From JAIQGF01 sp051006995 (lineage in GTDB: Bacteria > Acidobacteriota > Terriglobia > Terriglobales > Acidobacteriaceae), in contig JBPCSQ010000020.1 of NCBI GenBank assembly GCA_051006995.1, forward strand, positions 1 to 64,000: a DNA stretch of 64,000 nt. The letters run 5' to 3'. The position numbers were made by a program, and so were the translations under genes. The notes below the pieces were generated by a model that searched no databases, was not told the origin of the DNA, and saw only the letters and a list, made by a program, of their open reading frames with translations. This document shows, in pieces, positions 32,939-41,448 of the stretch. Positions within the stretch are counted from its first letter, which is position 1, and every line of letters begins with the position of its first letter.

Positions 32939-34438
32939 CTACTTGGTCAATGTCTCCATTGCGCGCCCGATTCTCTCCAGCGCCTTCTCTTTCCCCAGCA
33001 CCTCCAGTGTCTCGAACAATGGCGGTGCGTTCTTGCGGCCGCACACCGCCACGCGGATGGGTTGGAACATCTGGCCGGCCTTCAGCTTCAATTCCTGGGC
33101 GGCGCCGCGCAGGGCGGCGTCGAGCGCGTCGTGCTTGAACTCCGTGGATGCCAGCACCTCACGCGCTTTCTTCAGGGCGCGCAGTGCCGTTTCTTTGTCA
33201 CCCTTCTGTGGTATGAGTTCATTGGGATCGTAGGGCGGAAGCTGCTCCACGAAAAAGAAATCGGCGGCCGTGGCGGCATCATTCAGCAGCTTAATGCGCT
33301 CGCGGATCAGCGGCGTAACGCGGCGGACGTGCTCCAAATCCACGTTCAAGCCCGCCGCTTGCAGCACGGGCAACAGGCGTGCGGCGAGCTCGCCAACGCT
33401 GAGCGCGCGGATGTGCTCGGCGTTGAGCCAGACTGCCTTGGGATCGAAGCTCTCCTCGGCAAAGTTGTGAGTTGTGGGTTGTGAGTTGTGAGCGGAAATT
33501 GCTGAAACTGAAACAGTCTCTTTGAAATTCACCACCGCGTTGGCGCGGTTGATGCCCTCCAGAGAAAACAGCTCGACCAAATCTTTCTGCGCCAGAAACT
33601 CGCGGTCCTGCTTGGGCGACCAGCCCAACAGGCACAGAAAATTGACGAACGCTTCCGGCAGGAAGCCAGCGTCACGATAGGTTGTGACGCTCACCACCGG
33701 CCCGTGCTTGCGCTTGGAGAGCTTGGTTCCGTCGGGCGCGACCAGCAGCGGCAGATGCGCGAACTGCGGCGGCTGCACTCCCAGCGCGTCGAAGATGAGC
33801 ACGTGCTTGAAGGTATTGGAGAGGTGGTCCTGGCCGCGGATGATGTGGCTGATGCGCAGGTCGGCGTCGTCGGCGCACGAGGCCATGTGATAGGTCGGCA
33901 TGCGATCGGAGCGCAGCAGGGCGAAGTCTTCGATGTCGGCGGTGGACTTGGCCTGCGGGCCGTACACCGCGTCCTCAAAGCTGATGGTGCGCTCGGGCTC
34001 GCGCGGCACGCGGAAACGCAACGCGAAGGGCTCGCCGGCGGCAGCGCGGCGGTCGCTTTCCTCGCGCGAGAGTTCGCGCATGCCCTGGTTGAAGAGCCAC
34101 GGTCCGTGCGCGATGGATTTCGGAGATTCGCCCTCATGCGCGGGCGTGAAATCGCGATACGCGAGCCCTTTCGCGAAGATGCTGTCGGCCATCTGGTGAT
34201 GCAGGCTGAGCCGCTCGGACTGTTTGTATTCCTCGTCCCAATCGAGGCCGAGCCAGCGCAGGCCGTCGAAGATGGAAGCGACGGATTGCTCGGTATTGCG
34301 CTCGACGTCGGTGTCGTCGAGGCGCAGGATCATGGTCCCGCCGGTGTGGCGGGCGTAGAGCCAATTGAAGATGAACGTGCGCGCGCTGCCCACGTGCAGA
34401 AAGCCGGTGGGCGACGGCGCGAATCGGACGCGCAGCAT
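32939..34438 (-). CDS. gltX: Glutamyl-tRNA synthetase
   Basis: 499 residues. It begins LRVRFAPSPTGFLHVG (class I HIGH-type motif), has SKRKHG of the KMSKS loop (KLSKRKHGPVV) and ends in the helical anticodon-binding domain. It may be discriminating or non-discriminating, which sequence reading alone does not settle. ATG 34438 is chosen over the upstream GTG, because RFAPSPTG must be near the start. TATACT ends eight bases before it. About residues 308-328 (AISAHNSQPTTHNFAEE) are an insertion encoded by a heptamer repeat. Confidence 0.96.
   Translation of the reverse strand: MLRVRFAPSPTGFLHVGSARTFIFNWLYARHTGGTMILRLDDTDVERNTEQSVASIFDGLRWLGLDWDEEYKQSERLSLHHQMADSIFAKGLAYRDFTPAHEGESPKSIAHGPWLFNQGMRELSREESDRRAAAGEPFALRFRVPREPERTISFEDAVYGPQAKSTADIEDFALLRSDRMPTYHMASCADDADLRISHIIRGQDHLSNTFKHVLIFDALGVQPPQFAHLPLLVAPDGTKLSKRKHGPVVSVTTYRDAGFLPEAFVNFLCLLGWSPKQDREFLAQKDLVELFSLEGINRANAVVNFKETVSVSAISAHNSQPTTHNFAEESFDPKAVWLNAEHIRALSVGELAARLLPVLQAAGLNVDLEHVRRVTPLIRERIKLLNDAATAADFFFVEQLPPYDPNELIPQKGDKETALRALKKAREVLASTEFKHDALDAALRGAAQELKLKAGQMFQPIRVAVCGRKNAPPLFETLEVLGKEKALERIGRAMETLTK
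33464..33491. repeat. Four tandem GTTGTGA heptamers inside gltX
   Basis: Units GTTGTGA, GTTGTGG, GTTGTGA and GTTGTGA follow without gaps. On the coding strand they read HNSQPTTHN within an extra loop of GltX. The word style is that of the intergenic elements, not of coding sequence. No inverted partner is seen nearby. Confidence 0.8.
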
Positions 34439-34481
34439 AACCGTCGAGTATAACAAGCAGCCCACGCGGCTCGGTGCTCAG

Positions 34482-34508
34482 TGCGAAGTGCAAAATGCGA
34501 AGTGCAAA
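34482..34508. repeat. Two direct copies of a 13-base word upstream of gltX
   Basis: TGCGAAGTGCAAA occurs at 34482-34494 and 34496-34508, one base apart. It is in the gltX-nadD divergent gap. It looks like half of a word palindrome. Confidence 0.7.
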
Positions 34509-34625
34509 GCGGCCGGGATTTCAGGCTGGTTGTCTGTGCCTGTCCACCTGAAATTGTTTCGGGCATCCAGTTGAACAACGAGCGGCGCGCCACAGCCCTT
34601 GCAAGTTCCACGACGAATGCAGAAA

Positions 34626-34648
34626 CTGTGACTGGCCACTGGCCACAG
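34626..34648. repeat. GGCCACTGGCC palindromic word just before nadD
   Basis: CTGTGACTGG and CCACTGGCCACAG are partially inverted around the centre. The word ACTGGCCACTGGCCAC occurs again in the element before the C26 gene at 42322-42337. It ends five bases before the nadD start codon. Confidence 0.6.
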
Positions 34649-34653
34649 CTTTC

Positions 34654-35385
34654 ATGAACGTCGCCATCTTCGGTGGGACCTTCGATCCGGTGCACCGCGG
34701 ACATATCGCGGTGGCGCGCGCCGCGCAGCAGGCGTATCAACTCGGGCGGATTTATTTCGTTCCCGCCGACATCCAGCCGCTCAAAAAAAGCCAGCCGGTG
34801 ACGCCGTTCTACCACCGCTTTGCCATGCTGGCGCTGGCCACCGCGAGCGAAAAGAATTTCATTCCGTCGCTGATGGAGGCCCCCGGCGAGGAGGCGCGCC
34901 GGACGCCGAGTTTTACCATCCAAACCGTGCGGCGCTTCCGGGCCATGCTGCCGAAAAGCGATCGCCTGTTTTTCCTGATTGGGATTGATTCGTTTCTGAC
35001 AATCGCCCGCTGGCGCGAACCGGAGGCGCTGCTGCGCGAAGTGGAGTTCATCGTCGCCAGCCGGCCCGGATATTCGCTGGCCGACGTAGCCAACGCACTC
35101 CCCGAATCCGTGCGGCCGAAGAGCGAAGTTACCAGGCCATTCCGCAAAAGACCTGCGAGCGGAGATCTGGCAATCGGCGGCGTGACGCTGCACCTGCTGG
35201 CGGATGTTTCGGAAGATGTGTCGGCCACCCAGGTGCGCGCTGCGGCCGGTGGCGGTCGGGCAGTAGGGCGGCTGCTGGATGCACAGGTGGCCGCTTACAT
35301 CGCTAAAATGCATCTATACAAAGCGGCATCGCGCAAGGCGATCAGCCGCTCGGGAAAGGTCGTTAGCATACGAGCAAGGAAGTAG
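34654..35385 (+). CDS. nadD: Nicotinate-nucleotide adenylyltransferase
   Basis: 243 residues. It adenylates nicotinate mononucleotide in NAD synthesis. It has the nucleotidyltransferase motif IFGGTFDPVHRGHI at the N-terminus, FLIGIDSFLTIARW in the middle and the late DVSATQVR (the SxTxxR motif). The C-terminal tail of about 20 residues is basic and variable. It heads a run with rsfS and the AAA+ regulator, a common NadD-RsfS pairing in bacteria. Confidence 0.96.
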   Translation: MNVAIFGGTFDPVHRGHIAVARAAQQAYQLGRIYFVPADIQPLKKSQPVTPFYHRFAMLALATASEKNFIPSLMEAPGEEARRTPSFTIQTVRRFRAMLPKSDRLFFLIGIDSFLTIARWREPEALLREVEFIVASRPGYSLADVANALPESVRPKSEVTRPFRKRPASGDLAIGGVTLHLLADVSEDVSATQVRAAAGGGRAVGRLLDAQVAAYIAKMHLYKAASRKAISRSGKVVSIRARK

Positions 35386-35389
35386 TCCT

Positions 35390-35430
35390 CTCAGGCGCGA
35401 GGCGCACGGCACAAGGCGCACGACGCACGA
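35390..35430. repeat. GCACAAGGCGCAC word element between nadD and rsfS
   Basis: Words GGCGCGAGGCGCACGG and CACAAGGCGCACGACGCACG are loose direct repeats. GCACAAGGCG recurs at 43941. No inverted arm is clear. Confidence 0.45.
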
Positions 35431-35523
35431 AAATACAGTTCCTTTTGTGTCTTGGGCCTGGCGCTCTGCACCCCGTATCCCCATGCCTCTGTGGTGAAAC
35501 GCCCTTGTCATCAATGAGGTCTC

Positions 35524-35973
35524 ATGGCTAAGAAAACCGATCTGCGGCGCCAGGTTTCGGGCGCCATTGCCGCCTGCGAAGAAAAAAAAGCCGAAGACGT
35601 CTCCGTTCTGGAGCTGGACAAGGCCTCCGGAGGCTTCACCGACTATTTTGTTATTTGCTCCGGTAGCAACCCTAAACAGATTCAAGCCATCTCGGATGAG
35701 GTAGAGCAGAGACTCTCGCGGGAAGGGCTTCGCCCAACTCACGTCGAGGGTTACAAGCAGGCCGAATGGGTCCTGCTGGACTACGTGGACTTCGTGGTCC
35801 ACGTGTTCTCGCACAAGGCGAGACATTTCTACAACCTGGAGAGGCTTTGGAAGTCGGCAAAACCATTAGCGCCCGCGGAGCTGCGGACGGCGGCCAGGAA
35901 ACGCGCGCGCGCGAAAGCAACGCCTACCTCGAGCCGGGCTCGGCCTACACGCCGCCGCGCCCGGAGGTCGTAA
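35524..35973 (+). CDS. rsfS: Ribosomal silencing factor RsfS (Iojap)
   Basis: 149 residues. It binds ribosomal protein L14 and prevents subunit joining when nutrients are low. Typical motifs are FTDYFVICSGSNPKQIQAI and DYVDFVVHVFSHKARHFYNLERLW. The C-terminal 35 residues are very basic (KRARAKATPTSSRARPTRRRARRS) and overlap the next gene in another frame, so they may be shaped by that overlap. TGAGG lies just before the ATG. Confidence 0.95.
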   Translation: MAKKTDLRRQVSGAIAACEEKKAEDVSVLELDKASGGFTDYFVICSGSNPKQIQAISDEVEQRLSREGLRPTHVEGYKQAEWVLLDYVDFVVHVFSHKARHFYNLERLWKSAKPLAPAELRTAARKRARAKATPTSSRARPTRRRARRS

Positions 35974-36968
35974 GACCCGCTGTCGTCAGCGACGGCGACA
36001 CCGCCGCCGCACCCACACGCGAAGCAGCACGCGCCGACACCGGAATTCTGAGTTCGTGGATCGCCGTGGATTCGTTGTCGGTCCGCTTGCTGAACGAAAT
36101 CCGCGGAATCGCGGCCAGTGCCTCGACGGTGCTGGTCAGGGGCGAAAGCGGCACCGGCAAGGACCTGCTGGCCGCGCTGCTGCACTATCTTGGCCCGCAA
36201 AGCGAAGAGCCGCTGGTGAAGATGGAGTGTGCCGGGTTCCCTGCCGAACTGGTCGAGAAAGAACTGTTCGGCTATGAGAAAGCAACCGTTCCCGGCGGCA
36301 ACCATGTGAAACCCGGGCGGCTGGAGCTGGCGGGAGCAGGCACAATCGTGCTCGACGAGGTCGCCGCGCTCAGCATGCCGATGCAGGCCAAGCTGCTGCG
36401 CGTGATTGACGAAAAAAAGTTCGAGCGCCTCGGTGGAGTGCGCAGCGTTCCCGTGCAGGCGAGGATCGTCGCTCTGACCACGGTGGATCTGGAGCGGGCA
36501 GTGGCGCGGCGCACCTTCCGCGAGGATCTCTATTACCGGCTGAACGTGATCCCCATCGCCATCCCGGCGCTGCGCGACCGCGCGGCCGATATCCGCCCGC
36601 TGGCGGAGCATTTCCTGGCGCAACTCGCTGAAGTGCATCGCAAGCCGAGGCTGAAGTTCTCGGAAGCAGCACTGGATGCGCTGAAAATCTACCCCTACCC
36701 AGGCAATGTGCGCGAATTGCGTAGCATTGTGGAGCGGTCGATCGCCAACAGCGCGCCGCCGGAGCTGCTGCCGCAGGATCTTCCCGCACATGTCCGCGAG
36801 GCGGTCGCGCCGCAGAACGGGCGCAAGATGTCGCTGGAAGAGATGGAGCACGCCTACATCGCCGAAGTGCTCGCCTATACGCAGGGCAAGAAAACACTGG
36901 CCGCGCAGATCCTTGGCATCAGCCGCAAGACCCTTCTCGAAAAGCGCAAACGCTACGGACTCCAGTAA
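35847..36968 (+). CDS. AAA+ regulator with Fis-type HTH, lacking the GAFTGA loop
   Basis: 373 residues. An unfolded N-terminal 65 residues precedes the sigma-54-activator type AAA+ domain: Walker A GESGTGKDLL, Walker B GTIVLDEV, arginine finger region FREDLYYRLNV. A C-terminal Fis-like HTH follows (TLAAQILGISRKTLLEKRKRYG). Where activators have GAFTGA, this protein has ATVPGGNHVKPG. It is therefore unlikely to contact sigma-54 in the usual way. TTG 35847 is chosen because GGAGAGG precedes it; it overlaps rsfS by 127 bases, so the two genes are translated in different frames. Confidence 0.75.
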   Translation: MEVGKTISARGAADGGQETRARESNAYLEPGSAYTPPRPEVVRPAVVSDGDTAAAPTREAARADTGILSSWIAVDSLSVRLLNEIRGIAASASTVLVRGESGTGKDLLAALLHYLGPQSEEPLVKMECAGFPAELVEKELFGYEKATVPGGNHVKPGRLELAGAGTIVLDEVAALSMPMQAKLLRVIDEKKFERLGGVRSVPVQARIVALTTVDLERAVARRTFREDLYYRLNVIPIAIPALRDRAADIRPLAEHFLAQLAEVHRKPRLKFSEAALDALKIYPYPGNVRELRSIVERSIANSAPPELLPQDLPAHVREAVAPQNGRKMSLEEMEHAYIAEVLAYTQGKKTLAAQILGISRKTLLEKRKRYGLQ

Positions 36969-37038
36969 CCAAAGGCTCCAGCTTCAGGAAAACCCGATTC
37001 GCACTGCCTCTGCGAAATCCTTCTGCTAACCTTCTGTC

Positions 37039-37875
37039 ATGGAGACGAAATCGTCTGCTGAGACGAACTGGGCGACGCACGCCCGCATGAACGCCGCCAC
37101 GCGCTGGGAACGGCCATCGGCCGAGATGGGGCGCGGCGCGACGGAGGCGATTGTCGAGTTGGCACAGCCCCGCCCGGGCATGCAGGTGCTCGACGTAGCC
37201 AGCGGCACCGGCGCCCCGGCGTTGCAGATGGCGCGAAGCGTGGTGCCGGGTGGCCGCGTGGTTGCGACCGATCTTTCTCCCGAACCTCTGAATATCGCCG
37301 CCGAACGGGCGCGCGAACGCGGGCTGCAGAACATCACGTTCCAAACCGCGGACGTACACAAGCTGCCGTTCCCCGACGAATCGTTTGACCTGGTGACCAG
37401 CCGTTGCGGCGTCATGTTCTTCGCCGATCTGCCGCGAGCGCTGGTTGAAATTCGGCGTGTGTTGCGACTCGATGGCCGTTTGGCAGTGCTGGCGTGGGGC
37501 CCGATGGAGCAGCCGTATTTCCAGTCCACGGGAACGATCCTGATGCGGCACACCGGTGCGGCGCTGCCGCCAAAGGCGAAGGAGATTTTCAAGTTTGGCG
37601 AGCGCGGCACACTGGCGCAAGCGCTGCGCGACGCCGGATTCCGGCGCGTCGAGGAGCACCTGCGCACCGTGCCGTGGGTGTGGACGGCGAGCATCGAGGA
37701 ACTCTGGGAATATTTCCAGGCGGCCACCGTGCCCTTCCGTCCCGTGCTGGAGCAGGTCCGCACGGAGCAGATGGAGGCGATCCAGCGCGATGTGCACGCC
37801 GCATTCGCCAAGTTCTGGGACGGGGAGAAGGTGAACATGACGGCTGACTTCGTGCTGGTGGCGGGAAGGAAGTAA
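37039..37875 (+). CDS. SAM-dependent methyltransferase, UbiE-like
   Basis: 278 residues. Class I Rossmann methylase with motif I MQVLDVASGTGAPAL, TDLSPEPLNIAAERA and the LPFPDESFDLVTSR acidic motif. Substrate is unknown; relatives methylate quinones, arsenite, sterols or other small molecules. TAACCT ends six bases before ATG 37039. The stop codon touches an AT-rich word palindrome. It heads the run methylase-rlmH-cobO-accD-folC, each gap filled by such an element. Confidence 0.85.
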   Translation: METKSSAETNWATHARMNAATRWERPSAEMGRGATEAIVELAQPRPGMQVLDVASGTGAPALQMARSVVPGGRVVATDLSPEPLNIAAERARERGLQNITFQTADVHKLPFPDESFDLVTSRCGVMFFADLPRALVEIRRVLRLDGRLAVLAWGPMEQPYFQSTGTILMRHTGAALPPKAKEIFKFGERGTLAQALRDAGFRRVEEHLRTVPWVWTASIEELWEYFQAATVPFRPVLEQVRTEQMEAIQRDVHAAFAKFWDGEKVNMTADFVLVAGRK

Positions 37876-37950
37876 TCAGGATTTGCAATTTGTAATTTTG
37901 AAAAAGCCTGGTTGACGATATTCCCTGAATTACAAATTACGAATTACAAC
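37873..37950. repeat. AATTAC/GTAATT word palindrome between methylase and rlmH
   Basis: Left words GCAATTTGTAATTTT and right words GAATTACAAATTACGAATTAC are inverses across a 30-base spacer. The methylase stop codon is at its left edge, and the rlmH ATG follows its right edge by 6 bases. Confidence 0.8.
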
Positions 37951-37956
37951 TGACGT

Positions 37957-38400
37957 ATGCATTTGCGCGTCGCGTGGATCGGTAAAACCAAAGAAGCGGC
38001 CATCGAGTCGCTCACCGCCGAGTACTTGAAGCGGCTGGCGCGCTATATTCCTTCCGAAGCGCTGGAACTGGCGAGCGAGGCGACGCTGCTCAAGCAATTG
38101 GACAAAACTGGCAGCCGGACGCCGCAGACGCTGGTGCTGCTGGATTCTCGGGGAAAACAGATGTCCTCGGAAGAACTGGCGGAGTTCTTGCGCGGCCACC
38201 TGGAGCGCGGCACGCAGGCGCTGCTGTTCGCGGTGGGAGGCGCCGACGGGTTCAGCGACACGACTCGCAAGTCGGCCGCCAGTCTGCTCTCACTAGGCAA
38301 GATGACTTTGTCGCACGAACTCGCGCGCGTGATTTTGCTCGAGCAGCTCTACCGCGCGTTTACAATCCTGAAGGGGCATCCGTATCATTTGGGGCACTGA
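37957..38400 (+). CDS. rlmH: 23S rRNA pseudouridine-1915 N3-methyltransferase
   Basis: 147 residues of the SPOUT superfamily. It has LDSRGKQMSSEELAEFL, the knot motif FAVGGADGFSD and the C-terminal ILLEQLYRAFTILKGHPYH. RlmH acts on assembled ribosomes, near the decoding site. In many genomes it follows rsfS and nadD; here four genes intervene or rearrange. The start ATG lies six bases after the word palindrome. Confidence 0.95.
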   Translation: MHLRVAWIGKTKEAAIESLTAEYLKRLARYIPSEALELASEATLLKQLDKTGSRTPQTLVLLDSRGKQMSSEELAEFLRGHLERGTQALLFAVGGADGFSDTTRKSAASLLSLGKMTLSHELARVILLEQLYRAFTILKGHPYHLGH

Positions 38401-38401
38401 G

Positions 38402-38461
38402 GAAGGTTTCGAGTTTCACGTTTCAACGACGGTCCTCGAAATCTTGAAACCTGAAACGCGA
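38402..38461. repeat. GTTTCA/TGAAAC word palindrome between rlmH and cobO
   Basis: Left words GGTTTCGAGTTTCACGTTTCAACG are inverted in the right words CGAAATCTTGAAACCTGAAACG. It starts two bases after the rlmH stop and ends four bases before the cobO start codon. Confidence 0.75.
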
Positions 38462-38465
38462 ATTC

Positions 38466-39002
38466 ATGGCGGACGTCAGACGCGGACTGATTATCGTGAA
38501 CACCGGTCCAGGCAAGGGCAAGACCACCGCCGCCATGGGCACGGCCCTGCGCGCCGTCGGGCAGGGCATGAAGGTGCTGATGCTGCAGTTCCTCAAGGGC
38601 TCGTGGCACTACGGCGAGCTCGATGCGGTGAAGGCATTCGGAGACCGCTTCGTGATGAAGCAGATGGGCCGCGGTTTCGTGAAGGTGGGTGGCGCCGAGA
38701 CCGATCCGGAAGACGTGCGCATGGTGGAAGAGGCATGGGCGGAAGCGGAGAAGGCAATCGCCTCCGGCGAATGGGACCTGGTCGTGCTCGACGAGATCAA
38801 TTACGCCATCAGCTATGGCATGCTGGACCCGGCGCGGGTGGCGGCGGCGCTGCAGAGCCGGCCCGAGATGGTGCATGTCATCTTGACGGGGCGCAACGCA
38901 CACCCCACAATAATCGATTTGGCCGACACGGTCACCGAGATGCGTCAGGTCAAGCACGCATACGAGAAAGGCGTCCTGGCGCAACGAGGAATCGAATACT
39001 GA
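38466..39002 (+). CDS. cobO: Cob(I)yrinic acid a,c-diamide adenosyltransferase
   Basis: 178 residues. It adenosylates the cobalt of corrinoids with ATP. It has the P-loop VNTGPGKGKTTAAMG, GSWHYGELDAV, the acidic WDLVVLDEINYAI, and a C-terminal HAYEKGVLAQRGIEY, which is characteristic of the CobO/CobA family. No other cobalamin gene is near, so it may serve scavenged cobalamin; a B12-binding radical SAM enzyme is encoded at 55714. Its stop codon lies in the next repeat element. Confidence 0.95.
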   Translation: MADVRRGLIIVNTGPGKGKTTAAMGTALRAVGQGMKVLMLQFLKGSWHYGELDAVKAFGDRFVMKQMGRGFVKVGGAETDPEDVRMVEEAWAEAEKAIASGEWDLVVLDEINYAISYGMLDPARVAAALQSRPEMVHVILTGRNAHPTIIDLADTVTEMRQVKHAYEKGVLAQRGIEY

Positions 39003-39098
39003 ATTGTCGAAACGGGTAACTGCCGAATTGCGGAATTGAATTAGACGCCGATGTCTTGAATTCCGCAATTCCCCGATTCCGCAGTCCCGCAATTTCAG
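38999..39098. repeat. GAATTGCGG/CCGCAATTC word palindrome between cobO and accD
   Basis: The left arm 38999-39040 is the inverse of the right arm 39056-39098 with a few mismatches (for example GAATTGCGGAATTGAA and TTGAATTCCGCAATTC). It begins with the cobO stop codon and ends at the base before the accD ATG, so it fills the whole gap. Confidence 0.85.
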
Positions 39099-39950
39099 AT
39101 GGCCTGGTTCAAACGTCAATCCGGCGAGCTGGACACCTCGGGCGAAAGAAAAGTCCGCACCGAAGGCCTGTGGGTGAAGTGTGAAGATTGCCGCCAGATC
39201 ATCTGGAAGAAGGACCTCGACGCCAACCTGAATGTCTGCCCCAAGTGCGAGCGGCATTTCAAGGTGGACGCGCGTACCCGGCTGGCACAGTTATTCGATG
39301 ACGGCGAGTACACCACGGAGGATGGATCGCTGGCATCCACCGACCCGCTGCAGTTCACCGATTTGAAGAAGTATTCCGACCGGCTGACGAAGATGCAGAA
39401 GGAGACGGGGCTGAAAGACGCGGTGATCAATGCACGCGGCAAGCTGAGCGGGCGGGCGGTGATCGTCAGTGCGATGGAATACAGCTTCATCGGCGGCAGC
39501 ATGGGCTCGGTCGTGGGCGAGGTGATTACCCGCGCGGTCGAGCGCGCCACCAGGGAGCGCCTGCCGCTGATCATCGTCTCCGCCTCCGGCGGCGCCCGCA
39601 TGATGGAGGGCGTGGTCAGCCTGATGCAACTAGCGAAGATCTCCGCGGCGCTGGCGCGCATGGATGATGCCAAAGTGCCGTACATTTCCGTGCTTACCGA
39701 CCCGACCACCGGCGGCGTCACTGCCTCCTTCGCCATGCTGGGCGACTTGAATATCGCTGAACCGGGGGCGCTGATCGGATTTGCCGGCCCGCGCGTGATC
39801 GAGCAGACCATCCGCCAGAAGCTGCCCGAGGGTTTCCAGCGCAGCGAGTTTCTGCTTGAGCACGGCATGCTCGACGCTGTCGTGCATCGTAAGGAGTTGA
39901 AGAACTACATCACGCGCGCGCTGGACTTCATGTGTCACAACAGCTCTTAG
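39099..39950 (+). CDS. accD: Acetyl-CoA carboxylase carboxyltransferase subunit beta
   Basis: 283 residues. It is the beta half of the carboxyltransferase of acetyl-CoA carboxylase in fatty acid synthesis. A C4 zinc finger (CEDC, 18 residues, CPKC) starts at residue 28. The crotonase-like core has GGSMGSVVGEVITRA, SASGGARMMEGVVSLMQ and TTGGVTASFAMLGD. The stop codon lies inside the following word palindrome. The accA partner is not in the window. Confidence 0.97.
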   Translation: MAWFKRQSGELDTSGERKVRTEGLWVKCEDCRQIIWKKDLDANLNVCPKCERHFKVDARTRLAQLFDDGEYTTEDGSLASTDPLQFTDLKKYSDRLTKMQKETGLKDAVINARGKLSGRAVIVSAMEYSFIGGSMGSVVGEVITRAVERATRERLPLIIVSASGGARMMEGVVSLMQLAKISAALARMDDAKVPYISVLTDPTTGGVTASFAMLGDLNIAEPGALIGFAGPRVIEQTIRQKLPEGFQRSEFLLEHGMLDAVVHRKELKNYITRALDFMCHNSS

Positions 39951-40068
39951 CCTTTAGCTCTTAGCCCAAGCTGGTCCCTTGTTCGACTTTGTACCTGCTT
40001 CAACGTTGTGCTCATCGCCTGCTGCGCAATGGACAAGCGAACAGCGAAGAGCTAAAAGCTAAGAGCTT
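39942..40068. repeat. AGCTCTTAG/CTAAGAGCT palindrome at the accD-folC junction
   Basis: Left arm AGCTCTTAGCCTTTAGCTCTT (39942-39962) pairs with right arm AAGAGCTAAAAGCTAAGAGCT (40047-40067), with only a couple of mismatches. The accD stop TAG lies in the left arm. The probable folC start TTG overlaps the last base of the right arm. The 80-base spacer codes for nothing recognisable. Confidence 0.85.
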
Positions 40069-41428
40069 GTCTTACGACTCGGCAGTGGCGCTGCTCTACG
40101 AGCTCGGGCACGAGCTTGCCCGGACGCCCTCGCACAAGTTTGATCCGGCGCATATGCGCGTGCTGCTGCAGGCGCTGGGATCGCCTGAGAGCCGTTTCCG
40201 CTCGGTGCTGATCGCGGGCACCAACGGTAAAGGTTCGACGGCAGCCACGCTGGCTTCGATCCTGCGCGTAGCGGGTCAGCCCACCGGTCTCTATACCTCA
40301 CCGCACCTGGTCCGCATCAACGAGCGCATCCGAATCAACGGCGAGATGATCGCGGATGCTGATTTCACACGCGCGCACGAACAAGTCGAGGCGGCGGCAA
40401 CCCGCCTGGTCTCGTCCGGCGCTCTGCCCTGGCATCCGAGTTTTTTCGAGACGCTTACGGCAATGGCATTTCTGTATTTTGCCGAAAGCCGCGTTGATCT
40501 GGCGGTGCTCGAGGTCGGCATGGGCGGCCGGCTGGATGCCACCAATGTCGTCGAGCCTGTGGTGGCGGTCGTGACCGACATTTCGATCGACCATCAGAAA
40601 TTTCTCGGCAATACGGTGCGCGAAATCGCCGGGGAGAAGGCCGGCATCATTCGATCCGGCGGGACGGTGGTCACGTTGCCGCAACATCCCGAAGCCAACG
40701 ACGTCATCGGCAATACAATCTTGCAACGGAACGCGCGAGGGGTGAGCGCCGTGCCCTACATGCCGCCGGTCTCTCCGGGAGCTGATGTTAGTGTGCCGCG
40801 GATCTCTGACCCTGACCGGCAACACGAGGGACCTGCTGTCTGCGAATATCCGCTTACGGTCCTGGGCGAGCAGATCACGGTGCGCTCGCCGCTGCTCGGC
40901 CGGCATCAGTTGCGGAATGTGGCGTTGGCGATTGCCGCCGCGGTGGAGCTTAACGACAGCGGAGTCAAAGTGAGCGCCGCCGAGATCGAACGCGGCATTC
41001 GTGAGACGCACTGGCCCGGGCGGTTTCAAATCTTGCGCCGCGGTGGAGTGGAGTTTGTCCTCGACGTTGCGCATAATCCCGCCGGATCCTGGGCATTGCG
41101 CTCCGCGCTCTCACAGCGCTACGCGGATCGCCCGCTGGTGTTCGTTTTTGGCGCCATGCGCGACAAGGCGGTAGCGGAGATGGCCGAGATTTTATTTCCA
41201 CTGGCGGAACGCGTACTTGCCACCCGCGCGGAGAACCCGCGCTCCGCCTCGCCCGACGAGGTCCGGCAGCTTGCCTCCCGCACGGGCGCGGAGATCGAAA
41301 CGGCGGAGACGGTCACGCAGGCAGTCAAACGGGCGCAGGAAACGGTTCGGCCCGACGGCGCCGTCGTGATTACAGGCTCCATTTACGTTGTCGGTGAGGC
41401 CATGCAGGCGCTGGGAATGACGCCGTAG
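40067..41428 (+). CDS. folC: Bifunctional folylpolyglutamate/dihydrofolate synthase
   Basis: 453 residues. It adds glutamates to folates and makes dihydrofolate from dihydropteroate. It has the P-loop IAGTNGKGSTAATL, SPHLVRINERIRI and LEVGMGGRLDATNVV, then DISIDHQKFLG. TTG 40067 begins SYDSAVALLYELGHEL as in relatives. The longer frame from 39989 would translate the palindrome arm (EELKAKS), so it was not used. It follows accD, a common gene order. Confidence 0.95.
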   Translation: MSYDSAVALLYELGHELARTPSHKFDPAHMRVLLQALGSPESRFRSVLIAGTNGKGSTAATLASILRVAGQPTGLYTSPHLVRINERIRINGEMIADADFTRAHEQVEAAATRLVSSGALPWHPSFFETLTAMAFLYFAESRVDLAVLEVGMGGRLDATNVVEPVVAVVTDISIDHQKFLGNTVREIAGEKAGIIRSGGTVVTLPQHPEANDVIGNTILQRNARGVSAVPYMPPVSPGADVSVPRISDPDRQHEGPAVCEYPLTVLGEQITVRSPLLGRHQLRNVALAIAAAVELNDSGVKVSAAEIERGIRETHWPGRFQILRRGGVEFVLDVAHNPAGSWALRSALSQRYADRPLVFVFGAMRDKAVAEMAEILFPLAERVLATRAENPRSASPDEVRQLASRTGAEIETAETVTQAVKRAQETVRPDGAVVITGSIYVVGEAMQALGMTP

Positions 41429-41448
41429 CGAAGCGCTAAAATTACCGG

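Noticed and set aside
33464..33491. Heptamer array as a CRISPR or phase-variable repeat
   Set aside because: Units are contiguous with no spacers, so it is not CRISPR. Change by one seven-base unit would shift the frame of an essential gene, so phase variation is unlikely.
37873..40068. Word palindromes as assembly artefacts
   Set aside because: Each gap has a different word, the borders coincide with stop and start codons, and flanking genes are intact. A misassembly would not produce this regularity.
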